From the NCBI GenBank assembly GCA_936924235.1, contig CAKZHN010000297.1:1-23162 (forward strand): DNA of 23,162 bases, given 5' to 3'. Position numbers and translations under genes: made by a program. The notes beneath the pieces were generated by a model. It ran no database searches. It saw only the letters and a list, made by a program, of their open reading frames with translations, and had not been told where the DNA came from. This DNA is from an uncultured Rhodoplanes sp. (GTDB lineage: Bacteria; Pseudomonadota; Alphaproteobacteria; Rhizobiales; Xanthobacteraceae). Positions within the stretch are counted from its first letter, which is position 1. Every line of letters starts with the position of its first letter. Of this stretch, positions 15,155-21,952 are shown piece after piece.

Positions 15155-15175
15155 TTGTCGTTCAGTCAGCTTACG

Positions 15176-16108
15176 TCATTTGTGCATCTGGTCTTCCGGC
15201 ATCACCGGCATGATGCCCCAGTAGTTCGCGGCGTTCGGGTCCTTGGACCAGACCTTCGGCGACTGCGGCCGGTCGCGGTGCCACGGCCGCGGCTCGAAGT
15301 AGCCCATCTCCTCGTTCATCTGGTCGAGCTGCGCGAACAGCTCGGTGATCAGACCGTTCGGCCCGCGGTGATAGGTGAAGAGATTGTGCCCGATGCCGTG
15401 CCGGCCCGGGCCCCACAGCAGCTTGTAGCCGGCGAGGCTCAGCGTGTCGCAGGCGGTCAGCATGTGGCCCCAGTCGCGCAATTCGAACGCGGTGTGGAAG
15501 TGCCGGTTCTCCGGGTCCTGCATCAGGTTGATGGTGTGATGGTCGACGCCGCAGCGCAGGAACGAGAACGTGTCGCCCATCCAGTCGGAGACGCGGAAGC
15601 CCAGCACGTTGCAATAGAAGTCGGTGACCTTCTTGACGTCTTTGACGAAGAACGCCACGTGGCCGAGCTTGTGCGGCACCACGCCCTTGGTGGCGAACTT
15701 CTGCGGCGGCACGTCGGCGCGCCGGAACACCTCCATCACGGTGCCCTTCGGATCCTCGAAGCTCAGCAGCTCGGAGATCGAGGGTTCCGGATCGCTCTTG
15801 CGCTCGGTCTTGATGCCCTGCGCTTTCGTCTGCTTCTCGAATTCGCCGAGGTCGTCGTCGAGGCCGACCTGGAAGCCGAGCCGCACGCACTGGCCCTTGT
15901 CGCCGCTGCCGCCCTTGCGCAGCACCACCGAATGGTGGTCGAGCGTCGAGGCGAGGAACGCCGCGTCCTTCTCCTTGGCGTTCAGCGTCAGCCCGAGCAC
16001 GTCGGTGTAGTAGGCGATCTGCCCCTCGAGATCGGGCGTCTCGTAGGTGGCGTGGGAGATCTTCTTGACGCGGATGATGTCGCGGGTGTCTCTCGGGAGC
16101 AGTGTCAT
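15176..16108 (-). CDS. Type I extradiol dioxygenase, VOC superfamily (catechol 2,3-dioxygenase-like)
   Basis: A 310-residue two-domain glyoxalase/bleomycin-resistance fold protein, the length of catechol 2,3-dioxygenases. The first VOC module (about 13-130) has lost metal ligands, as usual; the second (about 145-265) carries the Fe(II) triad H150 (GHVAFFV), H205 (FHTAFEL) and E256 (LITELFAQ). The HGIGHNLFTYHRGPNG block (237-252) matches the catalytic loop of the family. It would cleave a catechol-type ring next to the two hydroxyls using O2. It overlaps the upstream dehydrogenase by four bases (ATGA, 16105-16108), so translation is coupled. Its presence 3 kb from an intradiol enzyme suggests a second ring-cleavage route or a distinct substrate. 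Confidence 0.92.
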   Translation of the reverse strand: MTLLPRDTRDIIRVKKISHATYETPDLEGQIAYYTDVLGLTLNAKEKDAAFLASTLDHHSVVLRKGGSGDKGQCVRLGFQVGLDDDLGEFEKQTKAQGIKTERKSDPEPSISELLSFEDPKGTVMEVFRRADVPPQKFATKGVVPHKLGHVAFFVKDVKKVTDFYCNVLGFRVSDWMGDTFSFLRCGVDHHTINLMQDPENRHFHTAFELRDWGHMLTACDTLSLAGYKLLWGPGRHGIGHNLFTYHRGPNGLITELFAQLDQMNEEMGYFEPRPWHRDRPQSPKVWSKDPNAANYWGIMPVMPEDQMHK

Positions 16109-16986
16109 GACTTCTTTCTCTGCATGCTATTGACCACATCGACCATGACGGCGACGTCCTGGGTATCGCCGAGCCCCATGTCGATGCACTTCTGGTAGAC
16201 CTCGACCGCGCGGTCGAGCAGGGGTGTTGCTGTGCCGGTGGCGTCGGCCCATTCCTCGATCAGGTCGAAATAGTGGAACAGCTGGCTGGCCGCGCCCTGC
16301 ACGGGGAGGAACTTGCGCTGCGCCATCCACGGCGCGCGGATGCCGAACTGCGTCGAGCCGCCGCTGCCGCTCGCCACCGCCTTGATCATCAGGTCGACGT
16401 CGACGCCGGCCTTGAGGCCGAGCGCCATCGCCTCGGCGGTCGCCGCAATGTTGATGGCCACCAGGAGGTTGTTGACGAGCTTCACCTTGCTGGCCCCGCC
16501 GAACGGCCCGAAGTAGAGGCACATGTCGGCAAAGCCCTTGATGATGGGCTCGACGCGCTTGGCCGCGTCGGCGTCGCCGCCGAGATAGATCACGGCCTTG
16601 CGCGCCGACACCATGCCGGGCGTGCCGCTCACCTCGCCGTCGAGAAAGGCCGCACCCTTGGCGGCGAGCGGCGCCACATGCTTTTCCTTCTCGGGCACCG
16701 GGTGGGTGCCGAGCTCGACGATGATCTGGCCTTTTCGCGCCGAGTGGATGAGGCCCTTGGGCCCGTTCACCACCTCGTCCATCGCCTCGGTGCCCGGCAG
16801 GCAGGACAGCACCACGTCGCATTGCTCGCCGATCTCGGCCGGCGACTTCGCCGGCACGCCGCCGATTTTTTCGAACTCGGCCAATGACCCACGGCGATAG
16901 CCCAGCACGCGATGGCCGCTCTTGATCAGATTTTCCGAAACCGGCAGGCCGATCTTGCCCACGCCGACGAAACCAACCGTTTGCAT
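16105..16986 (-). CDS. NAD(P)-dependent dehydrogenase, 3-hydroxyisobutyrate dehydrogenase family
   Basis: A 293-residue beta-hydroxyacid dehydrogenase. The Rossmann motif GFVGVGKIG is at residues 5-13, the substrate signature DGEVSGTPG at about 116-124, and the catalytic lysine K169 with N172/N173 in SKVKLVNN. The C-terminal half (165-290) is the all-helical domain. The ATG at 16986 is chosen over GTG at 16992 because GGGAG sits 5 bases upstream of the ATG. The family oxidises 3-hydroxy acids (3-hydroxyisobutyrate, tartronate semialdehyde reduction, 6-phosphogluconate-like substrates). In this operon it probably acts on a hydroxyacid or semialdehyde from the ring-cleavage product. It lies between the YCII gene (31 bases upstream) and the extradiol dioxygenase (overlapping). 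Confidence 0.9.
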   Translation of the reverse strand: MQTVGFVGVGKIGLPVSENLIKSGHRVLGYRRGSLAEFEKIGGVPAKSPAEIGEQCDVVLSCLPGTEAMDEVVNGPKGLIHSARKGQIIVELGTHPVPEKEKHVAPLAAKGAAFLDGEVSGTPGMVSARKAVIYLGGDADAAKRVEPIIKGFADMCLYFGPFGGASKVKLVNNLLVAINIAATAEAMALGLKAGVDVDLMIKAVASGSGGSTQFGIRAPWMAQRKFLPVQGAASQLFHYFDLIEEWADATGTATPLLDRAVEVYQKCIDMGLGDTQDVAVMVDVVNSMQRKKS

Positions 16987-17017
16987 CCTCACTCCCTGGA
17001 ATTCATCTTTTTGCTTG

Positions 17018-17356
17018 TCAGGCGAACTGCAGCGTCTGATCGGACAGGTTCACTGTCAGGCCGATCGAGCCCTCCATCACGGTCCATTCGCGCACCTCGA
17101 AGGTGCGGAGCTTGTTGATCACGAACGGGTCGGCCTCGGCGATCGCGCGGGCCTCGTCGAGGCTCGCGGCGCGCAGGACCGTCAGCCCGTCGCCGGCAGG
17201 CTGACCGGGCGCGGTCGTGAGCGGCCCCGAGGCGAACAGCGCGCCCGCTTTTTCCAGGCCGATCATGTATTCGAGATGCTTGGGCAGCACGGCGCCGAGC
17301 TGCTCGGCCGTTGCACCACCCTTGGATAGGATCACGTAAAGCTTCTTGCGCAGCAT
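17018..17356 (-). CDS. YCII-domain (YciI-like) small protein
   Basis: A 112-residue ferredoxin-like alpha+beta protein starting MLRKKLYVIL. The conserved YCII pair is present: H27 in LPKHLEYM and D76 in AEADPF, with GPL (44-46) between. This pair is thought to be catalytic; members are found in muconolactone isomerase-like roles and in dechlorination and aromatic operons, but most are uncharacterised. An in-frame start at 17416 would add 20 poorly conserved residues. First gene of the leftward operon that continues into the dehydrogenase, extradiol dioxygenase and two LivK-like proteins. It may be a lactone isomerase or hydrolase acting after ring cleavage; that role is inferred from context only. 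Confidence 0.82.
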   Translation of the reverse strand: MLRKKLYVILSKGGATAEQLGAVLPKHLEYMIGLEKAGALFASGPLTTAPGQPAGDGLTVLRAASLDEARAIAEADPFVINKLRTFEVREWTVMEGSIGLTVNLSDQTLQFA

Positions 17357-17433
17357 CCGCTGCGTGAGCCGCTGGATCAGCTCCTGTCCTGACGCGTCCG
17401 CCACGCCCGCCACCACTCGCCCGGCGCCATTCC

Positions 17434-17451
17434 CCCGCGCCGCTGCGCGGG
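17434..17451. promoter_or_regulatory. GC-rich hairpin upstream of the YCII operon
   Basis: CCCGCGC-cgct-GCGCGGG, perfect 7-base arms, in the roughly 300-base gap between the divergent YCII and chemoreceptor genes. It could be a leader structure or operator. The rest of the gap shows nothing firm; TTATAC (17620-17625) resembles a -10 but has no matching -35. Confidence 0.3.
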
Positions 17452-17658
17452 AAGCCTATGCCGCCTGCTGCTGACGGGCAACCGCCCAGCCCGTGCGCTT
17501 TAGCGCCGCTCCCTCGTGCATTGGCCCATCATGCGGGACAGCGCACGATCGCCGGCTCCGGCCTGTTCTGTATCCGCACAAGCTGCCGGCGCATTAAGGC
17601 TCGGACAACCATTCCTGCCTTATACCTCATCACGCTTCGTTGATGATCGAGCCCCGCC

Positions 17659-19002
17659 ATGGTGCTGCCGCAAGTCTCCCCGGAACTGGCCGCCCGGCTG
17701 GCAAACTACACGATCGATGATCGGGCCCGCGCGCTGCTGCGCAAGCTCGCGCCGGTGCTCGAGCCGACGATCGCCGACGCCATCAACGAGGTCGTGGTCG
17801 GCGCGGAGCGGCTGTCCCAGGTCGCCGACACCTACCGCAAGCATGGCCCGGATTTTCTCCGCATCGAGACCGCACAGTTCCGCGCGCTATTGAGCGCCGA
17901 GTTCGGCGCCGGCTATCTGGAGCGTTGCCGCGCCACCATCGAAGAAGAGGCCACGCTCGGCTTCGAAGGCCGCGCCCGCATGAACTCCGCGGCGGCGGTG
18001 CTGCGCATGTGGATCGGCGCGCTGAAGCGCAAGAGCCGCTTCAGCTCCGCGAGATTCGCCGAGGAGATGCACGTCCTGTCGCAGGCCATCTTCTTCGATC
18101 TCGCCACCACCTCGACGTTCTACCTGCACCGGGTGCGCGCCGCCAATGCGGCGCGCCGCAAGACGATCGACGACGCGATCGGCGATTTCGACTCGGCGAT
18201 CGGCGGCGTGATCGACGCGCTGAAGGAGGCGACCGGCTCGCTCACCGTCACCTCGGCGACGGTGCAGAACGTCACGGAAGACACCCGGCGGCGGATGGCT
18301 GCGGCCTCGTCCGCGTCCACCGAAACCAGCCAGAGCGTCGATCAGACCGTGGCTGCGACCGAGGAGCTGTCGAACTCGATCGAGGAGATCGGCCAGCAGG
18401 CGGAGCGGGGCCTCGAGATGGCGCGCTCGGCCGTCGCCGACACCGAGCGCACCAACCACGCCATCCGCTCGCTCGACGAGGCCGCCGAGCGCATCGGCTC
18501 GGTGGTCGGGCTCATCTCCAAGATCGCGGCGCAGACCAATCTGCTGGCGCTCAACGCCACCATCGAGGCGGCGCGCGCCGGCGAGGCCGGCAAGGGCTTC
18601 GCGGTGGTCGCCGCCGAGGTGAAGGCGCTCGCCAACCAGACCTCGCGCGCCACCGAGGAGATCGCCCAGCAGGTCACGGCGATCCAGGAGGCCACCAAGG
18701 GCGCGGTCAACGAGATCGGCTCGATCGGCCGCACCATCCACGAACTCACCTCGGTCTCGACCTCGATCGCGGCTGCGGTCGACGAGCAGGGCGCGACCAC
18801 CCGCGAGATCGCGACCAGCATCCAGACCGCGGCCGGCAACACCGCGCGCGCCTCGGTCGAGATCAAGTCGGTCGAGCAGGCCGCCAACCAGGCGGCCGCC
18901 GCGGTCTCCGAGATCGGCGGCTGGACCGCGCGGCTCTCGGCCCGCGCCCAGGACCTCGAGGCCAAGGTCGCGAGCTTCTTCAACCGCGTCCGCGCGGCTT
19001 AG
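17659..19002 (+). CDS. Soluble methyl-accepting chemotaxis protein with protoglobin-like sensor
   Basis: A 447-residue receptor without signal peptide or membrane span, so cytoplasmic. Residues 20-160 look like the all-helical protoglobin domain of globin-coupled sensors (helix pattern, the DTYRKHGPDF and LLSAEFGAGYLERC blocks). The position that normally holds the haem proximal histidine (HxxIGL) reads EATLGF, with E97 in place of His; H62, H138 and H157 do not fit that position. Residues 175-440 form the coiled-coil signalling domain, whose hairpin tip is textbook: KIAAQTNLLALNATIEAARA (288-307) and GKGFAVVAAEVKALANQTSR (311-330). It would bind CheA/CheW. What it senses is unknown: oxygen by haem looks unlikely. 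Heptad-rich helices at 330-420 carry E/Q pairs that could be methylation sites. Confidence 0.9.
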   Translation: MVLPQVSPELAARLANYTIDDRARALLRKLAPVLEPTIADAINEVVVGAERLSQVADTYRKHGPDFLRIETAQFRALLSAEFGAGYLERCRATIEEEATLGFEGRARMNSAAAVLRMWIGALKRKSRFSSARFAEEMHVLSQAIFFDLATTSTFYLHRVRAANAARRKTIDDAIGDFDSAIGGVIDALKEATGSLTVTSATVQNVTEDTRRRMAAASSASTETSQSVDQTVAATEELSNSIEEIGQQAERGLEMARSAVADTERTNHAIRSLDEAAERIGSVVGLISKIAAQTNLLALNATIEAARAGEAGKGFAVVAAEVKALANQTSRATEEIAQQVTAIQEATKGAVNEIGSIGRTIHELTSVSTSIAAAVDEQGATTREIATSIQTAAGNTARASVEIKSVEQAANQAAAAVSEIGGWTARLSARAQDLEAKVASFFNRVRAA

Positions 19003-19023
19003 CGTTCCCACTATCTGAAATGT

Positions 19024-19090
19024 CGCCGCATCGGCGGTGCTATCCCTCCCCGCCAGGGGAGGGTGGCGCCGAAGGCGTCGGGTGGGGAGA
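19024..19090. repeat. GC-rich extragenic palindromic repeat (REP-like)
   Basis: Directly after the chemoreceptor gene come three dyads: CGCCG-cat-CGGCG (19024-19036), CCCTCCCC-gcca-GGGGAGGG (19044-19063) and GGCGCC-gaa-GGCGTC (19065-19079, one G-U pair), followed by GGTGGGGAG. This arrangement matches the short dispersed palindromes often found between genes in Bradyrhizobium and Rhodopseudomonas relatives (from memory). It may also serve as a terminator for both converging genes. Confidence 0.65.
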
Positions 19091-19131
19091 TGTCAGCGCC
19101 ACGCTTTTGCGGCAGACGCAATTCTGCTTTG

Positions 19132-19569
19132 TCAGCGCCCCGCCGCCAACTCCTCCCGCAGCTTCCGCATCAACACCCGCAACTCCGCCTCCGCGACCCG
19201 TTCGATCGCCTGCTCGATGCCGAGCCACTCGCGGCGCCGCTGGTGCTGCTCGGGCCAGCTGTCGAGTTGCTCGACCACCGCCATCGCGAACACCTCGGCC
19301 TGGCAATGCCGGATGGTGTCGTCCTTGAGCCGCTTGTCGTAGTGGTAGAGGCCCATGCTGTCGGCGCTGATGGTCCCCCGGATGCCGGCCTCCTCCAGCG
19401 CCTCGCGTGCCGCCGCCTCGCTCGCGGTCAGGCCGGCGATCGGCCAGCCCTTTGGGATGATCCAGCGGCCGGTGTCTCGCGACGTGATCAGCAGGATCTC
19501 CAGGCCGCCGCGGCTCATCCGGTAGGGCAGCGCGCCATACTGCGTGGTTCCGTTGCGAACGCTCGCCAT
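19132..19569 (-). CDS. Nudix hydrolase (diphosphoinositol-polyphosphate-type branch)
   Basis: A 145-residue MutT-fold protein. The Nudix helix reads G41-x13-REALEEAG: G41, R55, E56, E59, E60 and G62 fit the box, but the first glutamate (position 47) is leucine. The WIIPKGWP lead-in is typical of the alphaproteobacterial DIPP-like branch, which hydrolyses nucleoside or inositol polyphosphates or PRPP-type substrates. The start codon overlaps the stop of the PiT gene by one base (TGATG at 19567-19571), so it is translationally coupled to phosphate transport. An upstream extension of the frame lies inside PiT and is not coding. Substrate unknown; a role in phosphate turnover is inferred from position. 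Confidence 0.87.
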   Translation of the reverse strand: MASVRNGTTQYGALPYRMSRGGLEILLITSRDTGRWIIPKGWPIAGLTASEAAAREALEEAGIRGTISADSMGLYHYDKRLKDDTIRHCQAEVFAMAVVEQLDSWPEQHQRRREWLGIEQAIERVAEAELRVLMRKLREELAAGR

Positions 19570-20573
19570 CAGACCATCAGCTCGGTCAGCCAGAAGCAGG
19601 CCGCGCCGATCAAGGCCGTGGCCGGCATCGTGACCACCCAGGCCATCACGATGTTGCTCGCCACGTTCCAGCGCACCGCCGACGCCTTGCGCGCCGCGCC
19701 GACGCCGATCACCGCGCCGGTGATGGTGTGCGTGGTCGACACCGGCACGCCGAGCCAGGTCGCGGCGAACAGCGTGATCGCGCCCGCGGTCTCGGCGCAG
19801 CATCCCTGCATCGGCGTCAGACGCGTGATCTTGGAGCCCATGGTGTGCACGATCCGCCAGCCGCCCATCAGTGTGCCGAGCGCCATCGCGATCTGGCAGG
19901 CCATGACGACCCAGAACGGCACGTAGAACTTGTCGCCGAGTCCGCCCTGCGAGAACAGCAGGACTGCGATGATTCCCATGGTTTTTTGCGCGTCATTGCC
20001 GCCGTGGCCCAGCGAATAGAGCGACGCCGAGACGAATTGCAGGGAGCGGAACAGACGATCGACCGCGCGCGGGCTGTTTCGCACAAACAGCCACGACACC
20101 ATCAGCACCAGCAGCAGCGCCAGCACGAAGCCGCCGAGCGGTGACAGCACGATGGCGGCCGCGGTCTTGCCGACGCCCGACCAGACCACGGCGCTGCTGC
20201 CGGCCTTGGCGAAGCCCGCGCCGATCAGCCCGCCGATCAGCGCATGCGAGCTGCTCGACGGAATGCCGGCCCACCAGGTGATCAGGTTCCAGGCGATCGC
20301 GCCGGTCAGCGCGCTGAAGATCACCGGCGCATCGACGATCTGCACGTCGACGATGCCGGTGCCGACAGTCTGGGCCACGTGCAGGCCGAAGAACAGGAAG
20401 GCGATGAAGTTGAAGAACGCGGCCCACATCACCGCGTAGCGCGGCCGCAGCACGCGGGTCGACACGATGGTGGCGATCGAGTTCGCGGCGTCGTGCAGCC
20501 CGTTGAGGAAATCGAATGCGAGCGCGACGACGATCAGCGAGATCAGGATCGGCAGGCTGATGACCTGGTCCAT
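19569..20573 (-). CDS. pit: PiT family inorganic phosphate transporter
   Basis: A 334-residue low-affinity phosphate permease with about ten hydrophobic spans. The two inverted PiT signatures are present: DFLNGLHDAANSIATIVSTR near residue 21 and LGHGGNDAQKTMGIIAVL near 195. The central loop (RNSPRAVDRLFRSLQ) is short, as in bacterial Pit. It starts 11 bases after the DUF47 stop. DUF47-PiT pairs are the standard arrangement in rhizobia (orfA-pit of Sinorhizobium meliloti), where DUF47 protein modulates the transporter. A Pho box 228 bases upstream of the DUF47 start suggests PhoB control. Confidence 0.95.
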   Translation of the reverse strand: MDQVISLPILISLIVVALAFDFLNGLHDAANSIATIVSTRVLRPRYAVMWAAFFNFIAFLFFGLHVAQTVGTGIVDVQIVDAPVIFSALTGAIAWNLITWWAGIPSSSSHALIGGLIGAGFAKAGSSAVVWSGVGKTAAAIVLSPLGGFVLALLLVLMVSWLFVRNSPRAVDRLFRSLQFVSASLYSLGHGGNDAQKTMGIIAVLLFSQGGLGDKFYVPFWVVMACQIAMALGTLMGGWRIVHTMGSKITRLTPMQGCCAETAGAITLFAATWLGVPVSTTHTITGAVIGVGAARKASAVRWNVASNIVMAWVVTMPATALIGAACFWLTELMV

Positions 20574-20584
20574 GGTCCAGCCGG

Positions 20585-21253
20585 TTACAGATGATCTGTC
20601 ACGATGGAGTTGATCTCGTTCGAGACGTCCTCGAAACGGTCGACCACCTTTTCCAGGCTGTCGTAGAGCTCGGCGCCGATGATGAAGTCCATCGCACCGA
20701 AGCTGGTCCCGCCATTGCCGCTTTCGCGGACACGACGGTAGAGGTTGCGACGGCCGTCGTCGTTGAGGTGGTCGGCTTGGTCTTCGATCCGGATCACTTC
20801 CACGGTGAGCTCATTCAGGCGGGCCGCATTGGTGCCGATCGAGCTGAGCAGGGGAACCGCTTGCTGGATCAGGTTGGCGGCCTGGAAGATGATCTCTCCC
20901 ATCCGTTGCATCTCGGGCTCGAAGCGCTTGATCTCGAACAGCGTGATGGTCTTGGCGGTGCGGTTCATCTGGTCGATGGAGTCGTCCATCGCATTGATGA
21001 GCGTCTGGATGTCGATCCGGTCGAACGGCGTGATGAAGGTCCGGCGCACCGCGAGTAGCACCTGCCGGGTGATCTCGTCGGCCTCGGCCTCGCGGGCGAA
21101 GATCTCCTCGCAGTATTTCCTGCCGCTCTGATCGTTGGTGTCGAGCAGCTTGCGGAGCGCATCGGCGCCCGCCACCACGACCGCAGCATGCCGCTCAAAC
21201 AGTTCGAAGAACTTGTCCTCACGAGGCATCAACCTCTGAAACCAGCCGAGCAT
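20585..21253 (-). CDS. DUF47 family PhoU-like protein, partner of PiT
   Basis: A 222-residue, almost entirely helical, soluble protein. It begins MLGWFQRLMPREDKFFELFE, the DUF47 signature opening, and repeats acidic helices such as REAEADEITRQVL and RIEDQADHLNDDGRR that in PhoU relatives bind metal clusters. The ATG at 21253 is preceded by AGAGGT at good spacing and gives the family start; an in-frame start at 21307 would add unsupported residues. It is cotranscribed with PiT just downstream and is presumed to regulate phosphate import. Confidence 0.92.
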   Translation of the reverse strand: MLGWFQRLMPREDKFFELFERHAAVVVAGADALRKLLDTNDQSGRKYCEEIFAREAEADEITRQVLLAVRRTFITPFDRIDIQTLINAMDDSIDQMNRTAKTITLFEIKRFEPEMQRMGEIIFQAANLIQQAVPLLSSIGTNAARLNELTVEVIRIEDQADHLNDDGRRNLYRRVRESGNGGTSFGAMDFIIGAELYDSLEKVVDRFEDVSNEINSIVTDHL

Positions 21254-21455
21254 GGGACCTCTTTCGCTCCGTTCCTGCCTGAGTCGAGCGGTTTGGGGCT
21301 TCCTCACGAGGCGAGCCGCCGAGGCATCGGATCAGTACCCCCCGCAGCTTCATGAGGGTCCAGACCAACGCGGCTATTGCACTGCAAAACAATACGAGGA
21401 CGGTTCCCGCTGTGACGTAGTACATCAGCGGGGCCGCAAGCGTGTAGAAGCTCAA
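21219..21455 (-). CDS. Possible small membrane protein upstream of the DUF47-PiT operon
   Basis: A 78-codon frame with a TTG start at 21455, or 68 codons from the ATG at 21425. It predicts one membrane span (YVTAGTVLVLFCSAIAALVW) followed by a basic, hydrophilic tail of about 40 residues. Its 3' end overlaps the DUF47 start by 35 bases in another frame. It could be a small regulator or leader peptide cotranscribed with the phosphate operon. No family recognised, the start codons are weak, and the overlap is long, so it may be spurious. Confidence 0.35.
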   Translation of the reverse strand: MSFYTLAAPLMYYVTAGTVLVLFCSAIAALVWTLMKLRGVLIRCLGGSPREEAPNRSTQAGTERKRSHARLVSEVDAS

Positions 21456-21480
21456 GCTCTGGAATCCTTGTACCCGGCGA

Positions 21481-21498
21481 CTGTCACGAAATTGTCAT
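21481..21498 (+). promoter_or_regulatory. Pho box (PhoB binding site)
   Basis: CTGTCAC-GAAA-TTGTCAT: two 7-base half-sites of the CTGTCAY type with the canonical 4-base spacer (11-base period). It lies upstream of the leftward DUF47-PiT operon and points the opposite way, as might suit repression; it could also activate something rightward. In S. meliloti the orfA-pit operon is repressed through PhoB under phosphate limitation. Confidence 0.7.
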
Positions 21499-21654
21499 AT
21501 AAGCGGGAAGGCTGCAATGTCGGTGCGGCGTCCGGTGGATCGACCCACGACGGCATCGTCAGGATCGGGAAATTTCCGCTTTCATCGATTACGATAGCTG
21601 CGCCTGCCATCGTCCAAGTGCATCTCTCTGCCAGAGGTCTCTCCGGTTGAACCG

Positions 21655-21861
21655 ATGGAACGCTCCGAGGCCATAGCCCTGATGCGCGCGATGCTGGATC
21701 GCGATCTGGTGCATCAGCAGTTCGCATCCTTGGCTGCAGCGCAGCGCATGGCGGAAGCGTTTACGATCGTGCTTGAAACCAAATACGTCGGAGTGAAGAG
21801 CGGGTACACGTATCGCGTCGAGCCCGCGAGCGGTGCAGTCAAGCTGACGGTGCGCAAATAG
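21655..21861 (+). CDS. Small hypothetical protein (68 aa)
   Basis: A 68-residue protein, MERSEAIALMRAML at the start, with two amphipathic helices (1-14 and 20-36) followed by a beta-like end with alternating residues (YTYRVEPASGAVKLTVRK). Third codon positions are strongly G/C, as in the neighbouring genes, which supports coding. No clear Shine-Dalgarno is seen; AGAGG lies 18 bases upstream, too far. No family recognised. It lies rightward, downstream in orientation of the Pho box at 21481, so phosphate control is possible but speculative. Confidence 0.5.
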   Translation: MERSEAIALMRAMLDRDLVHQQFASLAAAQRMAEAFTIVLETKYVGVKSGYTYRVEPASGAVKLTVRK

Positions 21862-21884
21862 GATGAGCCAAGGACTTGTCGGCT

Positions 21885-21952
21885 ACTTGCAGCCGTCGCT
21901 CACTTGCAGCCGTCGCTCACTTGCAGCCGTCGCTCACTTGCATCCGTAACTC
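21885..21952. repeat. 17-bp tandem repeat at the 3' end of the PhnD-like gene
   Basis: Unit ACTTGCAGCCGTCGCTC occurs three times identically (21885-21901, 21902-21918, 21919-21935), then a diverged fourth copy (21936-21952, three differences) that lies in the coding end. Each unit boundary makes a leftward TGA; because 17 is not a multiple of three, the stops at 21900-21902, 21917-21919 and 21934-21936 cover all three frames. Confidence 0.9.

Noticed and set aside
12741..15224. 827-codon rightward open frame
   Set aside because: Opposite the two LivK-like genes. Its internal repetition merely mirrors the tandem duplication on the other strand.
21452..21727. 91-codon leftward open frame
   Set aside because: Contains the Pho box, overlaps the better-supported 68-codon gene and shows no family features.
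21885..21952. CRISPR array
   Set aside because: Units are directly adjacent with no spacers and only 17 bases long; no cas gene is present.
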